Below, piece by piece: positions 33,271-43,732 of a stretch of 64,000 nt of DNA. The position numbers and the translations under genes are program-made. The DNA comes from Stenotrophomonas maltophilia (GTDB taxonomy: Bacteria > Pseudomonadota > Gammaproteobacteria > Xanthomonadales > Xanthomonadaceae), in contig NZ_CP033877.1 in the NCBI RefSeq assembly GCF_006970445.1, positions 1,496,750-1,560,749 on the forward strand. The letters are read 5' to 3'. The notes beneath the pieces are model-generated. The model was not told the DNA's origin. It saw only the letters and a program-made list of their open reading frames with translations, and made no database searches. The stretch's first letter is position 1. Every line of letters begins with the position of its first letter.

Positions 33271-34664
33271 GTTCCCGAACGCGCCCGCGCAAGACGGCCA
33301 CGCCCCCCGCACCGCAGGAAAGCAGCCTGCTGCGCTGGTTGAAGGAGCGGCGTATCACCGAGGTCGAATGCCTGGTGCCGGACATCACCGGCAACGCGCG
33401 CGGCAAGATCATTCCCGCCGACAAGTTCTCGCATGACTACGGTACGCGCCTGCCCGAAGGCATTTTCGCGACCACCGTCACCGGTGAGTTCCCTGACGAC
33501 TACTACGAGCTGACCTCGCCGTCGGACTCGGACATGATGCTGCGCCCCGATCCGGACACGGTGCGCATGGTGCCGTGGGCGGCCGACGCCACCGCGCAGG
33601 TCATCCACGATTGCTATACCAAGAATGGCGAGCCGCACGAGCTGGCGCCACGCAACGTGTTGCGCCGCGTGCTCGCGGCCTATGCCGAACTGGGCCTGCG
33701 CCCGGTGGTGGCGCCGGAGCTGGAGTTCTTCCTGGTGCAGAAGAACACCGACCCGGACTTCCCGCTGCTGCCACCGGCCGGCCGCTCCGGGCGCCCGGAA
33801 ACCGCGCGGCAGTCGTACTCGATCGACGCGGTCAACGAATTCGACCCGATCCTCGACCTGATGTACGACTACGCCGATGCGATGAAGCTGGACGTGGACA
33901 CCCTGATCCATGAATCCGGCGCAGCGCAGCTGGAAGTCAACTTCACCCATGCCGATGCGATGGACCTGGCCGACCAGGTGTTCCTGTTCAAGCGCACCAT
34001 GCGTGAGGCGGCGATGCGCCACGGTGTCTATGCCACGTTCCTGGCCAAGCCGATGGAGAACGAACCGGGCAGTGCCATGCACATCCACCAGAGCCTGGTG
34101 CGGGTGAGCGATGGCAGCAACGTGTTCGCCGGTGAGACCGATGCCGAGGGCGAGTTCAGCCCGGTGTTCGGCCACTACCTGGGCGGCCTGCAGAAGTACG
34201 TGCCGCAGGCGATGGCGTTCTTCGCGCCGAACGTGAACTCCTATCGGCGGCTGGTGTTCGGTGAGGTCTCGCCGAGCAACGTGCACTGGGGCTATGACAA
34301 CCGCACCTGTGGGCTGCGCGTGCCGCTGGACACGCCGGAGAACATGCGCGTGGAAAGCCGTTTCGCCGGGTCCGATGCCAATCCCTACCTGGCGATGGCC
34401 GCGACCCTGGCCTGCGGCCTGCTCGGCATCCGCGAGCGGCTGGCGCCGGATGCGCCGGTGACCGGCAGCGCCAAGGAACTGGGCTACAACCTGCCGCGCT
34501 CGCTGGGCGAGGCGCTGGACGGGCTGGAGCAGTGCAGCGAGCTGCAGGCGCTGCTGGGCGAGCGTTTCTGCCGGGCCTACATCTCGGTCAAGCGCAAGGA
34601 ATACGAGACCTTTTTCCGTGTCATCAGCTCGTGGGAACGCGAGTTCCTGCTGCTGAACGTCTGA
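33267..34664 (+). CDS. puuA: Gamma-glutamylputrescine synthetase (glutamine synthetase family)
   Basis: ATP-dependent ligase joining glutamate to putrescine, the first step of the Puu route. The 465-residue protein has the glutamine-synthetase fold: a short beta-grasp part (about 20-110), then the catalytic barrel with APELEFFLV (metal and ATP site), NFTHADAMDLAD, GSAMHIHQSL and SRFAGSDANPYLAMAA. The opening EVECLVPDITGNARGK is typical of PuuA/GlnA-like ligases that use amines rather than ammonia, and the adenylylation loop of true GlnA is missing. It overlaps puuD by four bases. potF follows after 91 bases. Confidence 0.92.
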   Translation: MSSRTRPRKTATPPAPQESSLLRWLKERRITEVECLVPDITGNARGKIIPADKFSHDYGTRLPEGIFATTVTGEFPDDYYELTSPSDSDMMLRPDPDTVRMVPWAADATAQVIHDCYTKNGEPHELAPRNVLRRVLAAYAELGLRPVVAPELEFFLVQKNTDPDFPLLPPAGRSGRPETARQSYSIDAVNEFDPILDLMYDYADAMKLDVDTLIHESGAAQLEVNFTHADAMDLADQVFLFKRTMREAAMRHGVYATFLAKPMENEPGSAMHIHQSLVRVSDGSNVFAGETDAEGEFSPVFGHYLGGLQKYVPQAMAFFAPNVNSYRRLVFGEVSPSNVHWGYDNRTCGLRVPLDTPENMRVESRFAGSDANPYLAMAATLACGLLGIRERLAPDAPVTGSAKELGYNLPRSLGEALDGLEQCSELQALLGERFCRAYISVKRKEYETFFRVISSWEREFLLLNV

Positions 34665-34755
34665 GCATCCGGAATAGAAAAATCCGCCGCCGGGGGGTAG
34701 GCTGGCACCCGTCGCCGGCCCCGCCGGCCCCCCTTCCCGCATTCTGGAGCACCCG

Positions 34756-35865
34756 ATGACGCTGCGTATCCTCACGCTCGGCCTGGCCTCCGCCATGCTT
34801 GCCGCCTGCAGCGGTGGCAACGGCGGCGCGCAGGACAGCCAGGTCCTGAACGTCTACAACTACAGCGATTACATCGCCGAGGACACCATTCCGACCTTCG
34901 AGAGGGAGAGCGGGATCAAGGTGACCTACGATGTGTTCGACAGCGATGAGATGGTCGAGACCAAGCTGCTGGCCGGCAACAGCGGCTACGACGTGGTGGT
35001 GCCGACCCTGAACTTCTTCGGTCGCCAGATCCAGGCCGGCGTGTTCCTGCCGCTGGACAAGAGCAAGATCCCGAACCTGGCCAATCTGGATCCGGCGGTG
35101 ATGAAGCGCATCGCCACCCAGGACCCGGGTAACCAGTACGGCGTGCCGTACATGATCGGCACCACCGGCATCGGCTACAACGTCGACATGCTGAAGCAGC
35201 GCTTCGGCGGCAGCGCCGACATCGCCAACAGCTGGGACCTGGTGTTCAAGCCGGAGAACATCAGCAAGATGAAGGACTGCGGCGTGACCATCCTGGACAC
35301 GCCGGCCGACATGATCCCGATCGCGCTGCATTACCTGGGCCTGGACCCGCACAGCGGCGACCCGGCCGAGCTGCAGAAGGCCGCCGACCTGCTGAAGTCG
35401 ATCCGCCCGTACGTGCAGAACTTCCACTCCTCGCAGTATGTGGGCTCGCTGGCCAATGGCGGCACCTGCCTGGTGGTCGGCTGGTCGGGTGACATCATCC
35501 AGGCCCGCGACCGTGCCGAGGAAGCCAGCAATGGCGTGCACGTGGCCTATTCGATCCCGAAGGAAGGCGCCCCGCAGTGGTTCGATATGCTGGCGATCCC
35601 GAAGGATGCCAAGCACCCGGAAGCGGCCTACGCGTTCATCAACTACCTGCTGCAACCGAAGGTCGCCGCGGCCAACACCAATTTCATCCACTACGCCAAT
35701 CCGGTGCCGACCGCGACCCCGCTGGTGGACGAGGCGATCCGTACCGACCCGACCATCTACCCGCCGGCCGACGTGGCCGAGAAGATGTTCACCTATTCGA
35801 TCAACACGCCGGAGACCGACAAGCTCTACACCCGGCTGTGGACCGAGGTGAAGACCGGGCGCTGA
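34756..35865 (+). CDS. potF: Putrescine-binding protein of the PotFGHI importer, lipoprotein form
   Basis: Substrate-binding protein for putrescine uptake. The 369-residue product has the family opening LNVYNYSDYIAEDTIPTFE, the binding-site strings YDVVVPTLNFFGRQ and GTTGIGYNVD, and VGWSGDIIQARDRA. The N-terminus ends in the lipobox LAAC at about residues 15-18, so the protein should be lipid-anchored; E. coli PotF is a free periplasmic protein. ATP-binding and permease genes follow after a SMAG-containing gap of 155 bases, so potF may be expressed above the rest. Confidence 0.93.
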   Translation: MTLRILTLGLASAMLAACSGGNGGAQDSQVLNVYNYSDYIAEDTIPTFERESGIKVTYDVFDSDEMVETKLLAGNSGYDVVVPTLNFFGRQIQAGVFLPLDKSKIPNLANLDPAVMKRIATQDPGNQYGVPYMIGTTGIGYNVDMLKQRFGGSADIANSWDLVFKPENISKMKDCGVTILDTPADMIPIALHYLGLDPHSGDPAELQKAADLLKSIRPYVQNFHSSQYVGSLANGGTCLVVGWSGDIIQARDRAEEASNGVHVAYSIPKEGAPQWFDMLAIPKDAKHPEAAYAFINYLLQPKVAAANTNFIHYANPVPTATPLVDEAIRTDPTIYPPADVAEKMFTYSINTPETDKLYTRLWTEVKTGR

Positions 35866-35874
35866 GCCGGTCTG

Positions 35875-35930
35875 GCGCCGCCGGGCCCTGCCCGGCGGAG
35901 GGCGGTGGTAGCGCCGGGCCCTGCCCGGCG
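35875..35930 (+). repeat. SMAG repeats, GCGCCGGGCCC subtype
   Basis: GTAGCGCCGGGCCCTGCCCGGCG at 35908-35930, preceded at about 35875-35897 by a similar palindrome without a clear GTAG header. They lie just after the potF stop and could protect or attenuate the transcript between potF and potGHI. Confidence 0.85.
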
Positions 35931-36020
35931 GGGGCCCGGTCGCCCGTTGCCGTCATATCCCCATCGGCCCCCGGCCGTTAGAATGGCGGCCGCTGTCCAC
36001 CGCCCGCTCCCGGAGCCCCC

Positions 36021-37157
36021 ATGCCCGTTGAAGCCCAGCCGGTAGCCGCCGTCGTCGACACGACCGGTGCGCCCGGCTATCTCTCCATTCGTGACCTGCG
36101 CAAGGAATTCGACGGTTTTGTCGCCGTCGACGACGTCAACCTGGACGTGCGCAAGGGCGAAATCTTTGCCCTGCTCGGTGGCTCCGGCAGTGGCAAATCG
36201 ACCCTGCTGCGCTGCCTGGGCGGCTTCGAGACGCCCACCAAGGGCAGCATCACCCTCGATGGCCAACGCCTGGACGCGCTGCCGCCGTACCAGCGGCCGG
36301 TCAACATGATGTTCCAGTCGTATGCCCTGTTCCCGCACATGACGGTCGAGCAGAACATCGCCTTTGGGCTGAAGCAGGACGGCCTGGGCAAGGACGCGAT
36401 CAGCAAGCGCGTCGGCGAAATGCTGGACCTGGTGCAGATGGGCCATTTGGGCAAGCGCAAGCCGCACCAGCTGTCCGGTGGCCAGCAGCAGCGCGTGGCG
36501 CTGGCGCGATCGCTGGCCAAGGGGCCGAAGCTGTTGCTGCTGGATGAGCCGATGGGCGCGCTGGACAAGAAGCTGCGCTCGCAGATGCAGCTGGAACTGG
36601 TCAGCATCATCGAATCGTCGGGCGTGACCTGCGTGATGGTCACCCACGACCAGGAAGAAGCGATGACCATGGCCACCCGCATCGCGGTGATGGATGCCGG
36701 CTGGATCCAGCAGGTCGGCAAGCCGGACGAGGTCTACGAGCAGCCGGCCAACCGCTTCGTCGCCGAGTTCATCGGTTCGGTCAACCTGTTCGACGGGGTG
36801 ATCGACGAGGACCTGCCCGAGTACGTGACCGTGCGCTCGCCGCTGTTCCCGGCGCCGATCTACATCGCCCATGGCATCACCGGGTATGAAGGGCAGCCGG
36901 TCGCGTTCGCGCTGCGCCCGGAGAAGGTGATGATCGGCAAGGACGAGCCGGAAGGGCACACCAACAAGGCGCAGGGCGTGATCGAGGACATCGCCTATTT
37001 CGGCAGCCATTCGGTCTACCACGTGCGCCTGCCCAGCGGCGCCAAGGTGCTGGCCAATTTCGCCAATTCGCAGCGCTGGGCCAGCGATGGCCTGACCTGG
37101 GGCGACAGCGTGTGGGTGCACTGGCGCGACAACGACGGCGTGGTGCTGACCTCATGA
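36021..37157 (+). CDS. potG: ATP-binding subunit of the putrescine importer
   Basis: ATPase of the PotFGHI transporter, 378 residues. Walker A is GGSGSGKST (53-61), the ABC signature LSGGQQQRVALARS starts at 151, and Walker B LLLLDEPMGALD at 171-182. The C-terminal TOBE-type beta domain (about 265-375) is that of the spermidine/putrescine/maltose importer ATPases. GGAG lies just upstream of the ATG at 36021. Its stop overlaps the potH start (ATGA). A Q-loop (MFQSYALFPHMT) is intact, so the ATPase should be functional. Confidence 0.95.
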   Translation: MPVEAQPVAAVVDTTGAPGYLSIRDLRKEFDGFVAVDDVNLDVRKGEIFALLGGSGSGKSTLLRCLGGFETPTKGSITLDGQRLDALPPYQRPVNMMFQSYALFPHMTVEQNIAFGLKQDGLGKDAISKRVGEMLDLVQMGHLGKRKPHQLSGGQQQRVALARSLAKGPKLLLLDEPMGALDKKLRSQMQLELVSIIESSGVTCVMVTHDQEEAMTMATRIAVMDAGWIQQVGKPDEVYEQPANRFVAEFIGSVNLFDGVIDEDLPEYVTVRSPLFPAPIYIAHGITGYEGQPVAFALRPEKVMIGKDEPEGHTNKAQGVIEDIAYFGSHSVYHVRLPSGAKVLANFANSQRWASDGLTWGDSVWVHWRDNDGVVLTS

Positions 37158-38086
37158 GCGTCGCCGGCCTGAAGCGCTGGCTGCCGGGGCTGCGTGCCAC
37201 GGTGATCGGCATTCCGTACCTGTGGCTGCTGCTGTTCTTCGCAGTGCCGTTCCTGATCGTGCTGATGATCAGCTTCTCGCTCAGCCGGGTCGGCTCGCCA
37301 CCGTACACCTGGCTGCTGCAGTACGCCGACGGCGGTTTCTCGCTGAAGCTGAACCTGGAAAACTACCTGGCGCTGTTCCGTGATTCGATCTATGCGCAGG
37401 CGTTCCTGAGCTCGATCAGGATCGCGGCCATCTCCACCTTCCTGACCCTGCTGATCGGCTACCCGATGGCCTATGCCATCGCGCGCCTGTCGCCGGCCGC
37501 ACGCAACGTGGCGATGATGCTGGTGGTGCTGCCGTCGTGGACCTCGTTCCTGATCCGCGTGTACGCGTGGAAGGCGATCCTGGACCGCAACGGCCTGCTC
37601 GACCAGTTCCTGCAGTTCACCGGCCTGCAGGCGCTGATGACCAGCATGGGCCTGCCCAAGCTGCAGCTGATCGATACGCCAACTGCCGCCTACATCGGCA
37701 TCGTCTACTGCTACCTGCCGTTCATGGTGCTGCCGCTGTACGCCAACCTCGTCAAGCATGACCATCGCCTGCTGGAAGCGGCCTACGACCTCGGTGCCAA
37801 GCCGTGGCAGGCGTTCCTGCGCATCACCCTGCCGCTGTCGAAAGCCGGCATCATCGCCGGCTGCATGCTGGTGATGATTCCGGCCATCGGTGAATTCGTG
37901 ATCCCCGAGATGCTCGGTGGCTCGGAGACCCTGATGGTCGGCCGCCAGCTGTGGAACGAGTTCTTCAACAACCGCAACTGGCCCGGCGCTTCGGCGATGG
38001 CGGTGGCGATGATCCTGTTGCTGCTGGTGCCGATCCTGCTGTTCAACCGTTCCCAGCAGCGCCTGCTGGAAGGGAAGCAGGCATGA
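37154..38086 (+). CDS. potH: Putrescine importer permease PotH
   Basis: One of the two permeases of the putrescine importer, 310 residues, with six predicted membrane helices (first at about 18-40). The cytoplasmic coupling motif EAAYDLGAKPWQAFLRITLPL is the EAA loop that contacts PotG, and IGEFVIPEMLGG is typical of PotB/PotH. The start at 37154 overlaps the potG stop, and the end overlaps potI, both as ATGA. The second half of the translocation channel is the next gene. Confidence 0.95.
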   Translation: MSVAGLKRWLPGLRATVIGIPYLWLLLFFAVPFLIVLMISFSLSRVGSPPYTWLLQYADGGFSLKLNLENYLALFRDSIYAQAFLSSIRIAAISTFLTLLIGYPMAYAIARLSPAARNVAMMLVVLPSWTSFLIRVYAWKAILDRNGLLDQFLQFTGLQALMTSMGLPKLQLIDTPTAAYIGIVYCYLPFMVLPLYANLVKHDHRLLEAAYDLGAKPWQAFLRITLPLSKAGIIAGCMLVMIPAIGEFVIPEMLGGSETLMVGRQLWNEFFNNRNWPGASAMAVAMILLLLVPILLFNRSQQRLLEGKQA

Positions 38087-38925
38087 GCCCGCGTACCGCC
38101 AAGGGCCTGGGGCTGGGCGTGCTGCTGCTCGGCTTCGCCTTCCTGTACCTGCCGATCCTGCTGTTGATGTTCTATTCGTTCAACAGCTCGCGGCTGGCGA
38201 TGGTCTGGGCCGGGTTCTCCACCCGCGCCTACAGTGACCTGTTCGCCGACCGCGCGCTGATGGATGCGATGTGGACCAGCCTGGTGGTGGCGTTCTGGAC
38301 CGCCTGTACCGCCACCGTGCTGGGCACGCTGGCGGCGATGGTGATGACCCGCTTCAAGCGATTCCGTGGCAAGCCGATGTTCGGTGCGCTGGTCACCGCG
38401 CCGCTGGTGATGCCGGATGTGATCCTGGGCTTCTCGCTGATGGCGCTGTTGGCCTCGATGGGCGCGATTCCCGGCTTCCCGGCGCGCGGCCTGACCACCA
38501 TCTGGATCGCGCACGTCACCTTCACCCTGTGCTTCGTCACCGTAGTGGTGTCCTCGCGCCTGCAGGAAATGGACCTGTCGCTGGAAGAAGCCGCGATGGA
38601 CCTGGGCGCCAGCCGGCTGACCGTGTTCGGCCGGATCACCCTGCCGATCATCGCGCCGGCGCTGGTGGCGGGCTGGTTGCTGGCGTTCACCCTGTCGCTG
38701 GATGACGTGGTGGTGGCCAGCTTCGTGGCCACGCCGGGCTCGACCACGTTGCCGATGAAGGTGTTTGCCTCGGTGCGCATGGGTATCAGCCCGAAGATCA
38801 ACGCACTGGCCACCCTGCTGGTATCGGCGGTATCGATCGCCGCGGTGATCGGCTGGTACATCAATGCCCGCGCCGAGAAGCGGCGCCAGCGCGACCTGCA
38901 GCTGGCGCGGCAGGACAACGGCTGA
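38083..38925 (+). CDS. potI: Putrescine importer permease PotI
   Basis: Second permease of the putrescine importer, 280 residues and about six membrane helices. The EAA loop EEAAMDLGASRLTVFGRITLP (slightly divergent from PotH's) and SLDDVVVASFVATPGSTTLP are hallmarks of PotC/PotI. It ends in a basic tail (RAEKRRQRDLQLARQ), probably cytoplasmic. It overlaps potH by four bases. The dehydrogenase gene follows after 83 bases, with its own ribosome-binding region. Confidence 0.95.
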   Translation: MSPRTAKGLGLGVLLLGFAFLYLPILLLMFYSFNSSRLAMVWAGFSTRAYSDLFADRALMDAMWTSLVVAFWTACTATVLGTLAAMVMTRFKRFRGKPMFGALVTAPLVMPDVILGFSLMALLASMGAIPGFPARGLTTIWIAHVTFTLCFVTVVVSSRLQEMDLSLEEAAMDLGASRLTVFGRITLPIIAPALVAGWLLAFTLSLDDVVVASFVATPGSTTLPMKVFASVRMGISPKINALATLLVSAVSIAAVIGWYINARAEKRRQRDLQLARQDNG

Positions 38926-39008
38926 GCACACGACCTGTCGACAGCGCCGGCAACACCCGGCTCACGGACAGCGGCGCACAATGGGGGTCTTCCAGATGGA
39001 GATCCCCC

Positions 39009-40373
39009 ATGACCGTCGAGATCATCGACCCGGCCACCGGCCAGGTGACCTACCGCCATGAACTGATGGGCGCTGCTGACATCGAGCAGCGCCTGCAGGC
39101 TGCCGCCGATGCCTTCCCCGGCTGGGCCGATCACTCGCTGCAGGATCGCGGTGCCATCCTGCGCCGGATCGCCGCCCAGCTGCGCGCGCGCCGCGATGAT
39201 CTGCAGCGGGCGATGACCCACGAGATGGGCAAGCTCAAGGCCGAGGCGCTGGCCGAGGTCGACAAATGCGCTGCCGCCTGCGAGTACTACGCTGACCACG
39301 CGGCCGACTATCTCAAGCCGCAGCTGATCGACACCGAAGCCCAGCGCAGCTATGTGCGCTACGAGCCGATCGGCTGCGTGTTCGCGGTGATGCCGTGGAA
39401 TTTCCCGATCTGGCAGGTGTTCCGCTTCCTGGCACCGGCGTTCATGGCCGGCAACGTGGCCCTGCTCAAGCACGCCAGCAATGTGCCGCAATGCGCCGAC
39501 CTGATCCTGGCGGTGTGCCGTGACGGAGGCCTTCCGGATGGCGTGTTCGATGTACTGCACATCGACAACGACCAGGCCGCCGAGGTGCTGCGCGACGCAC
39601 GGGTGAAGGCGGTGACGCTGACCGGCAGCGAGCGGGCAGGGCGTTCGATCGCCTCCAACGCCGGCAGCCAGCTGAAGAAGTCGGTGATGGAGCTGGGCGG
39701 CAGCGATGCCTTCGTGGTGCTGGACGATGCCGACCTCGACAAGACCGTGGCTGCGGCGGTGAAGTCGCGCTTCGACAACAGCGGGCAGACCTGCATCGCG
39801 GCCAAGCGCTTCATCGTGGTCGATGCGGTGGCCGACGAGTTCACCCGACGCTTCGTTGAAGCGGCGGGCCAGCGCCAGTATGGCGATCCCAACGAGCGCG
39901 GCACCACGCTGGCGCCGATGGCCCGTGCCGACCTGCGCGACGAACTGCACAAGCAGGTGCAGGCCAGCGTGGCCAAGGGCGCGCGCGTTCTGGTCGGCGG
40001 CGAGCCCGTTGCGGGTACGCATGCCGGCTATCCCGCCACCGTGCTCGACCAGGTCGGCCCGGGCATGCCGGCGTATGACGAGGAGCTGTTCGGTCCCGTG
40101 GCCGCAGTGATCCGGGTCAGCGACGAGGCCGAGGCACTGCGCGTGGCCAATGACACCCGCTTCGGCCTGGGCGGCAGCGTGTGGACCGGCGATCCGGTAC
40201 GTGGCGAGCGCTTCGCACAGCGCATGGAATGTGGCGCTGCGTTCGTCAACGCCATCGTCAAGAGCGATGCGCGGTTGCCGTTCGGTGGCAGCAAGCAGTC
40301 CGGCTTCGGTCGGGAGCTGGCTGACCACGGCATCCATGAGTTCATGAACATCAAGACCGTCTACGTGGCTTGA
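39009..40373 (+). CDS. NAD(P)-dependent succinate-semialdehyde dehydrogenase (Sad/GabD-type)
   Basis: A 454-residue aldehyde dehydrogenase predicted to oxidise succinate semialdehyde from GABA to succinate. It has the shorter Sad/YneI length, PWNFPIWQVFRFLAP (129-143), general base E228 (MELGGSDAF) and nucleophile C262 (NSGQTCIAAKRF). The IAAKRF context after the cysteine is the usual distinguishing form of SSADH enzymes. It follows potI on the same strand, and it would drain the end product of the Puu pathway into the TCA cycle. A GABA transaminase would still be needed; I see none in the window except possibly the omega-aminotransferase at 20198-21550. Confidence 0.87.
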   Translation: MTVEIIDPATGQVTYRHELMGAADIEQRLQAAADAFPGWADHSLQDRGAILRRIAAQLRARRDDLQRAMTHEMGKLKAEALAEVDKCAAACEYYADHAADYLKPQLIDTEAQRSYVRYEPIGCVFAVMPWNFPIWQVFRFLAPAFMAGNVALLKHASNVPQCADLILAVCRDGGLPDGVFDVLHIDNDQAAEVLRDARVKAVTLTGSERAGRSIASNAGSQLKKSVMELGGSDAFVVLDDADLDKTVAAAVKSRFDNSGQTCIAAKRFIVVDAVADEFTRRFVEAAGQRQYGDPNERGTTLAPMARADLRDELHKQVQASVAKGARVLVGGEPVAGTHAGYPATVLDQVGPGMPAYDEELFGPVAAVIRVSDEAEALRVANDTRFGLGGSVWTGDPVRGERFAQRMECGAAFVNAIVKSDARLPFGGSKQSGFGRELADHGIHEFMNIKTVYVA

Positions 40374-40382
40374 TGCCGAACG

Positions 40383-40437
40383 GTAGTGCCGGCCGCTGGC
40401 CGGCATTGCCTGGTTGCCGGCCAGCGGCCGGCACTAC
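40383..40437. repeat. SMAG repeat pair (inverted)
   Basis: GTAGTGCCGGCC hairpin at 40383-40405 facing its reverse complement at 40415-40437. It separates two convergent genes, starting ten bases after the dehydrogenase stop. Confidence 0.92.
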
Positions 40438-40498
40438 CAAAGGCGGGTCATGTGCCACGATACAGGTATGGTGGGTATCGACCGTTGGGCGATACGCG

Positions 40499-41521
40499 CT
40501 ACAACCACTTCGCGCGCTTGAATAGCCGGTACAGCCCCACGCACACGCCACCCACACCGACAATCATCAGCGGGTACGACCACGGTTCGCTCAGCTCCGG
40601 CATGTGGCTGAAGTTCATGCCGTACCAGCTGGTGATCAGCGTCGGTGCCGCCAGCAACGCGGCCCACGCGCCGAGGCGCTTGACCGTCTCGCCCTGCGCC
40701 AGCGTCACCAGCGACAGGTTCACGCTGAGCGCGGTGCCCAGCATTTCGCGCAGGGTATCGATCACATCACTGATGCGTACCGCGTGGTCATGCACGTCAC
40801 GGATGTACAGCTTCACTTCGTCCGGAATCAGCTCGCCCTGGTAGCGGCGCAGCTGCGCCAGCACGTCCTGCAGCGGCGCCACCGCCATCCGCATCTTGTT
40901 CAGTTCGCGCTTGAGCTCGTACAGCCGCACCACGGTGCTGCGCTTGTAGTTCTCGGCGAAGATGTCCTTTTCCAGCAGGTCCAGCGTGTCGCGGAAGCGG
41001 TGCACGATCGGCAGGTAGTTGTCGACCACGAAGTCGGTCACCGCGTACAGGCAGTACGACGGGCCCATCTTCAGCAGCTGCGGCTCGCGCTCGACCCGTG
41101 CACGTACCGGTGCGTAGGACAGCGAGGCGCCGTGGCGCACCGTCACCAGGAAGCGCGGGCCGAGGAAGGCATGGGTTTCGCCATACTGGATGCGCTCGTC
41201 GACCATCTGCGCGGTGGTCACCACCACGAACATCGAATTACCGTAGGTCTCGACCTTGGGCCGCTGGTGCGCGTTGCGCGCATCCTCGATCGCCAGGTCG
41301 TGCAGGCAGAATTCCTCCTGCAGTTTCAGCAGCACATCGTCGTTGGGATCGTACAGGCCGACCCAGACGAAGCCATTGCCACTGGCAATGACATCGCTGA
41401 TGGCGTCCAGGCTGATGTCGTGGCGTTTGCCCTCGTCATCGTAGTGGACGCAGTTGATGACGCAGGCGGGGTTGGCCGAAGCAGGGGCGGAAGCGGAGGC
41501 GGGCAATGACATGCCCGCCAT
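40499..41521 (-). CDS. corA: CorA-family magnesium/cobalt transporter
   Basis: Inner-membrane divalent-cation channel, 340 residues. A soluble N-terminal funnel domain (about 20-270) with a long helix (RELNKMRMAVAPLQDVLAQLRR) leads to two C-terminal membrane helices, with the selectivity motif YGMN (about residues 301-304) in the loop at the end of the first. The terminal KRAKWL basic sphincter matches CorA. ATG 41521 and ATG 41512 are both possible starts; neither has a strong ribosome-binding site. It starts six bases after the stop of the DUF4105 gene, so corA, DUF4105 and corC form one same-strand unit. Confidence 0.93.
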   Translation of the reverse strand: MAGMSLPASASAPASANPACVINCVHYDDEGKRHDISLDAISDVIASGNGFVWVGLYDPNDDVLLKLQEEFCLHDLAIEDARNAHQRPKVETYGNSMFVVVTTAQMVDERIQYGETHAFLGPRFLVTVRHGASLSYAPVRARVEREPQLLKMGPSYCLYAVTDFVVDNYLPIVHRFRDTLDLLEKDIFAENYKRSTVVRLYELKRELNKMRMAVAPLQDVLAQLRRYQGELIPDEVKLYIRDVHDHAVRISDVIDTLREMLGTALSVNLSLVTLAQGETVKRLGAWAALLAAPTLITSWYGMNFSHMPELSEPWSYPLMIVGVGGVCVGLYRLFKRAKWL

Positions 41522-41527
41522 CGTGCG

Positions 41528-42786
41528 TCAGTGCCGTGTTTCGGACAAGTGAGGACGGCGCCCCAGCACCCAGGCCAGTGCCACGTGCACGGGCAGCAGC
41601 AGCACGATCCACTGCACGTTGTACTGGGCCTGCAGGCTCAGCCAGTGCAACACCAGCGCGGCCACAGCCTGTACCGCCAGCAGCCACAGTACGACCCTGA
41701 ACATGCGGCCCGGCACGCGCCGGCGCAGCAGTGCGATCGCGCCCGGCAGCAGCAGCACGGCCAGCGGCGAAAGCAGCAGCAGGTTGCGGTTGGCCCAGGC
41801 AGCGTAGTGGGTGCTGAAGCCCCACAGGAACACCAGCAGGCTGCCGGCGATGGCACACAGCAGCCAGAACGGCAGGGCCAAACCGGCCAGCAGGCGCGGG
41901 CGACGGCGCAGCGCAACGATGCCGCCGGCCACGACCAGCCCGAGCAGCAGCCACGGCCACCAGCGGCGCGCGAATTCCTTCGGCTCCGGGTCGATGCGGT
42001 GCGGCAGCAGTTCCTGTTCGGACTGCACCAGCGGCCGCCCATCGCTGTTGCGCGCCTGGCGCAGTGCATCGGCCAGGCGCATCGGCACGAAGGCTTCCTG
42101 CCAGCGCGACAGTGGCTGGTCGGCGAACGGACCGAGGCCGACATCGAAGCCCAGCCACATCCACGGTGCCGGCGAGGCCAGGCGTACCGACTCGCTGCGA
42201 TAGGTGTTGCCACGCGAGCGCCCCGACAGCTGTGACTGCAGGCCGCCATCCAGCGCCTTGTTCACCGTGTCGCGCACCATGGTGGCGCAGTTGGCGGTGT
42301 AGTAGTCGTAGTGGTAGCGCGCGTTTTCCGGCTTGGCCCGTTCGGCCAGGTCGGCGGCCAGCGCACGCGCCTGCTCGGGGCGCAGGTCCAGCCACTGCAC
42401 GCTGGCGCCACGGCCGGTCTCGTCGTAGTACGACAGGTCCTGCTGCAGCGGCAGCGCGACCAGGTAATACATCATGTCGCCGCGCACGAAGCGGCTGATG
42501 AAGTCGTCCTCGGACGGATCGAAATAGCCGAAGTTGTACGAGGTTGCTTCGCCACTGACCGGATCGATCACGACGATGGCGTCATGGCCGAAGCGTTCGA
42601 AGAACACGGTGCCCGGCTGCATGGTCACCACACCGATGCGCGGGGCCGGAGCCTCGGCGCTGGCAGTGGCAGGGACAGGCGTGGCTGCCGCCGGCTGCGC
42701 GAAGGCGGCCAGCGGCAGGGCCGTGGCCAGCACGCACAGTGCCAGCCATGCCGTCAGGCGCAGTGCCTGGAGGGGGCCACCGCGCT

Positions 42787-42790
<4 letters not shown>
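41528..42790 (-). CDS. DUF4105 membrane protein with a papain-like periplasmic domain
   Basis: A 420-residue protein with a signal peptide (about 1-31). The periplasmic DUF4105 domain (about 45-240) contains FERFGHDAIVV (candidate catalytic His) and NCATMVRDTVNKAL (candidate catalytic Cys), a pattern of NlpC/P60-like cysteine hydrolases. At least five membrane helices fill the C-terminal 150 residues. The enzymatic role is unproven; membrane lipid or peptidoglycan processing would fit. Its start is a TTG at 42790 (AGGA six bases upstream), which overlaps the corC stop codon (TTGA); no ATG lies near the signal peptide, so the rare start is well supported. Confidence 0.82.
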
Positions 42791-43668
<878 letters not shown>

Positions 43669-43732
43669 CTCTGGAAAAAGGGCACCCGGCAAGCCGGGCG
43701 TTGGCCCAAGTCTAGCAGGATGTGGCGGCCTG

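Noticed and set aside
34665..34755. Terminator between puuA and potF
   Set aside because: A GC-rich stretch is present, but I find no stem followed by a T run on the plus strand. Read-through into potF is possible.
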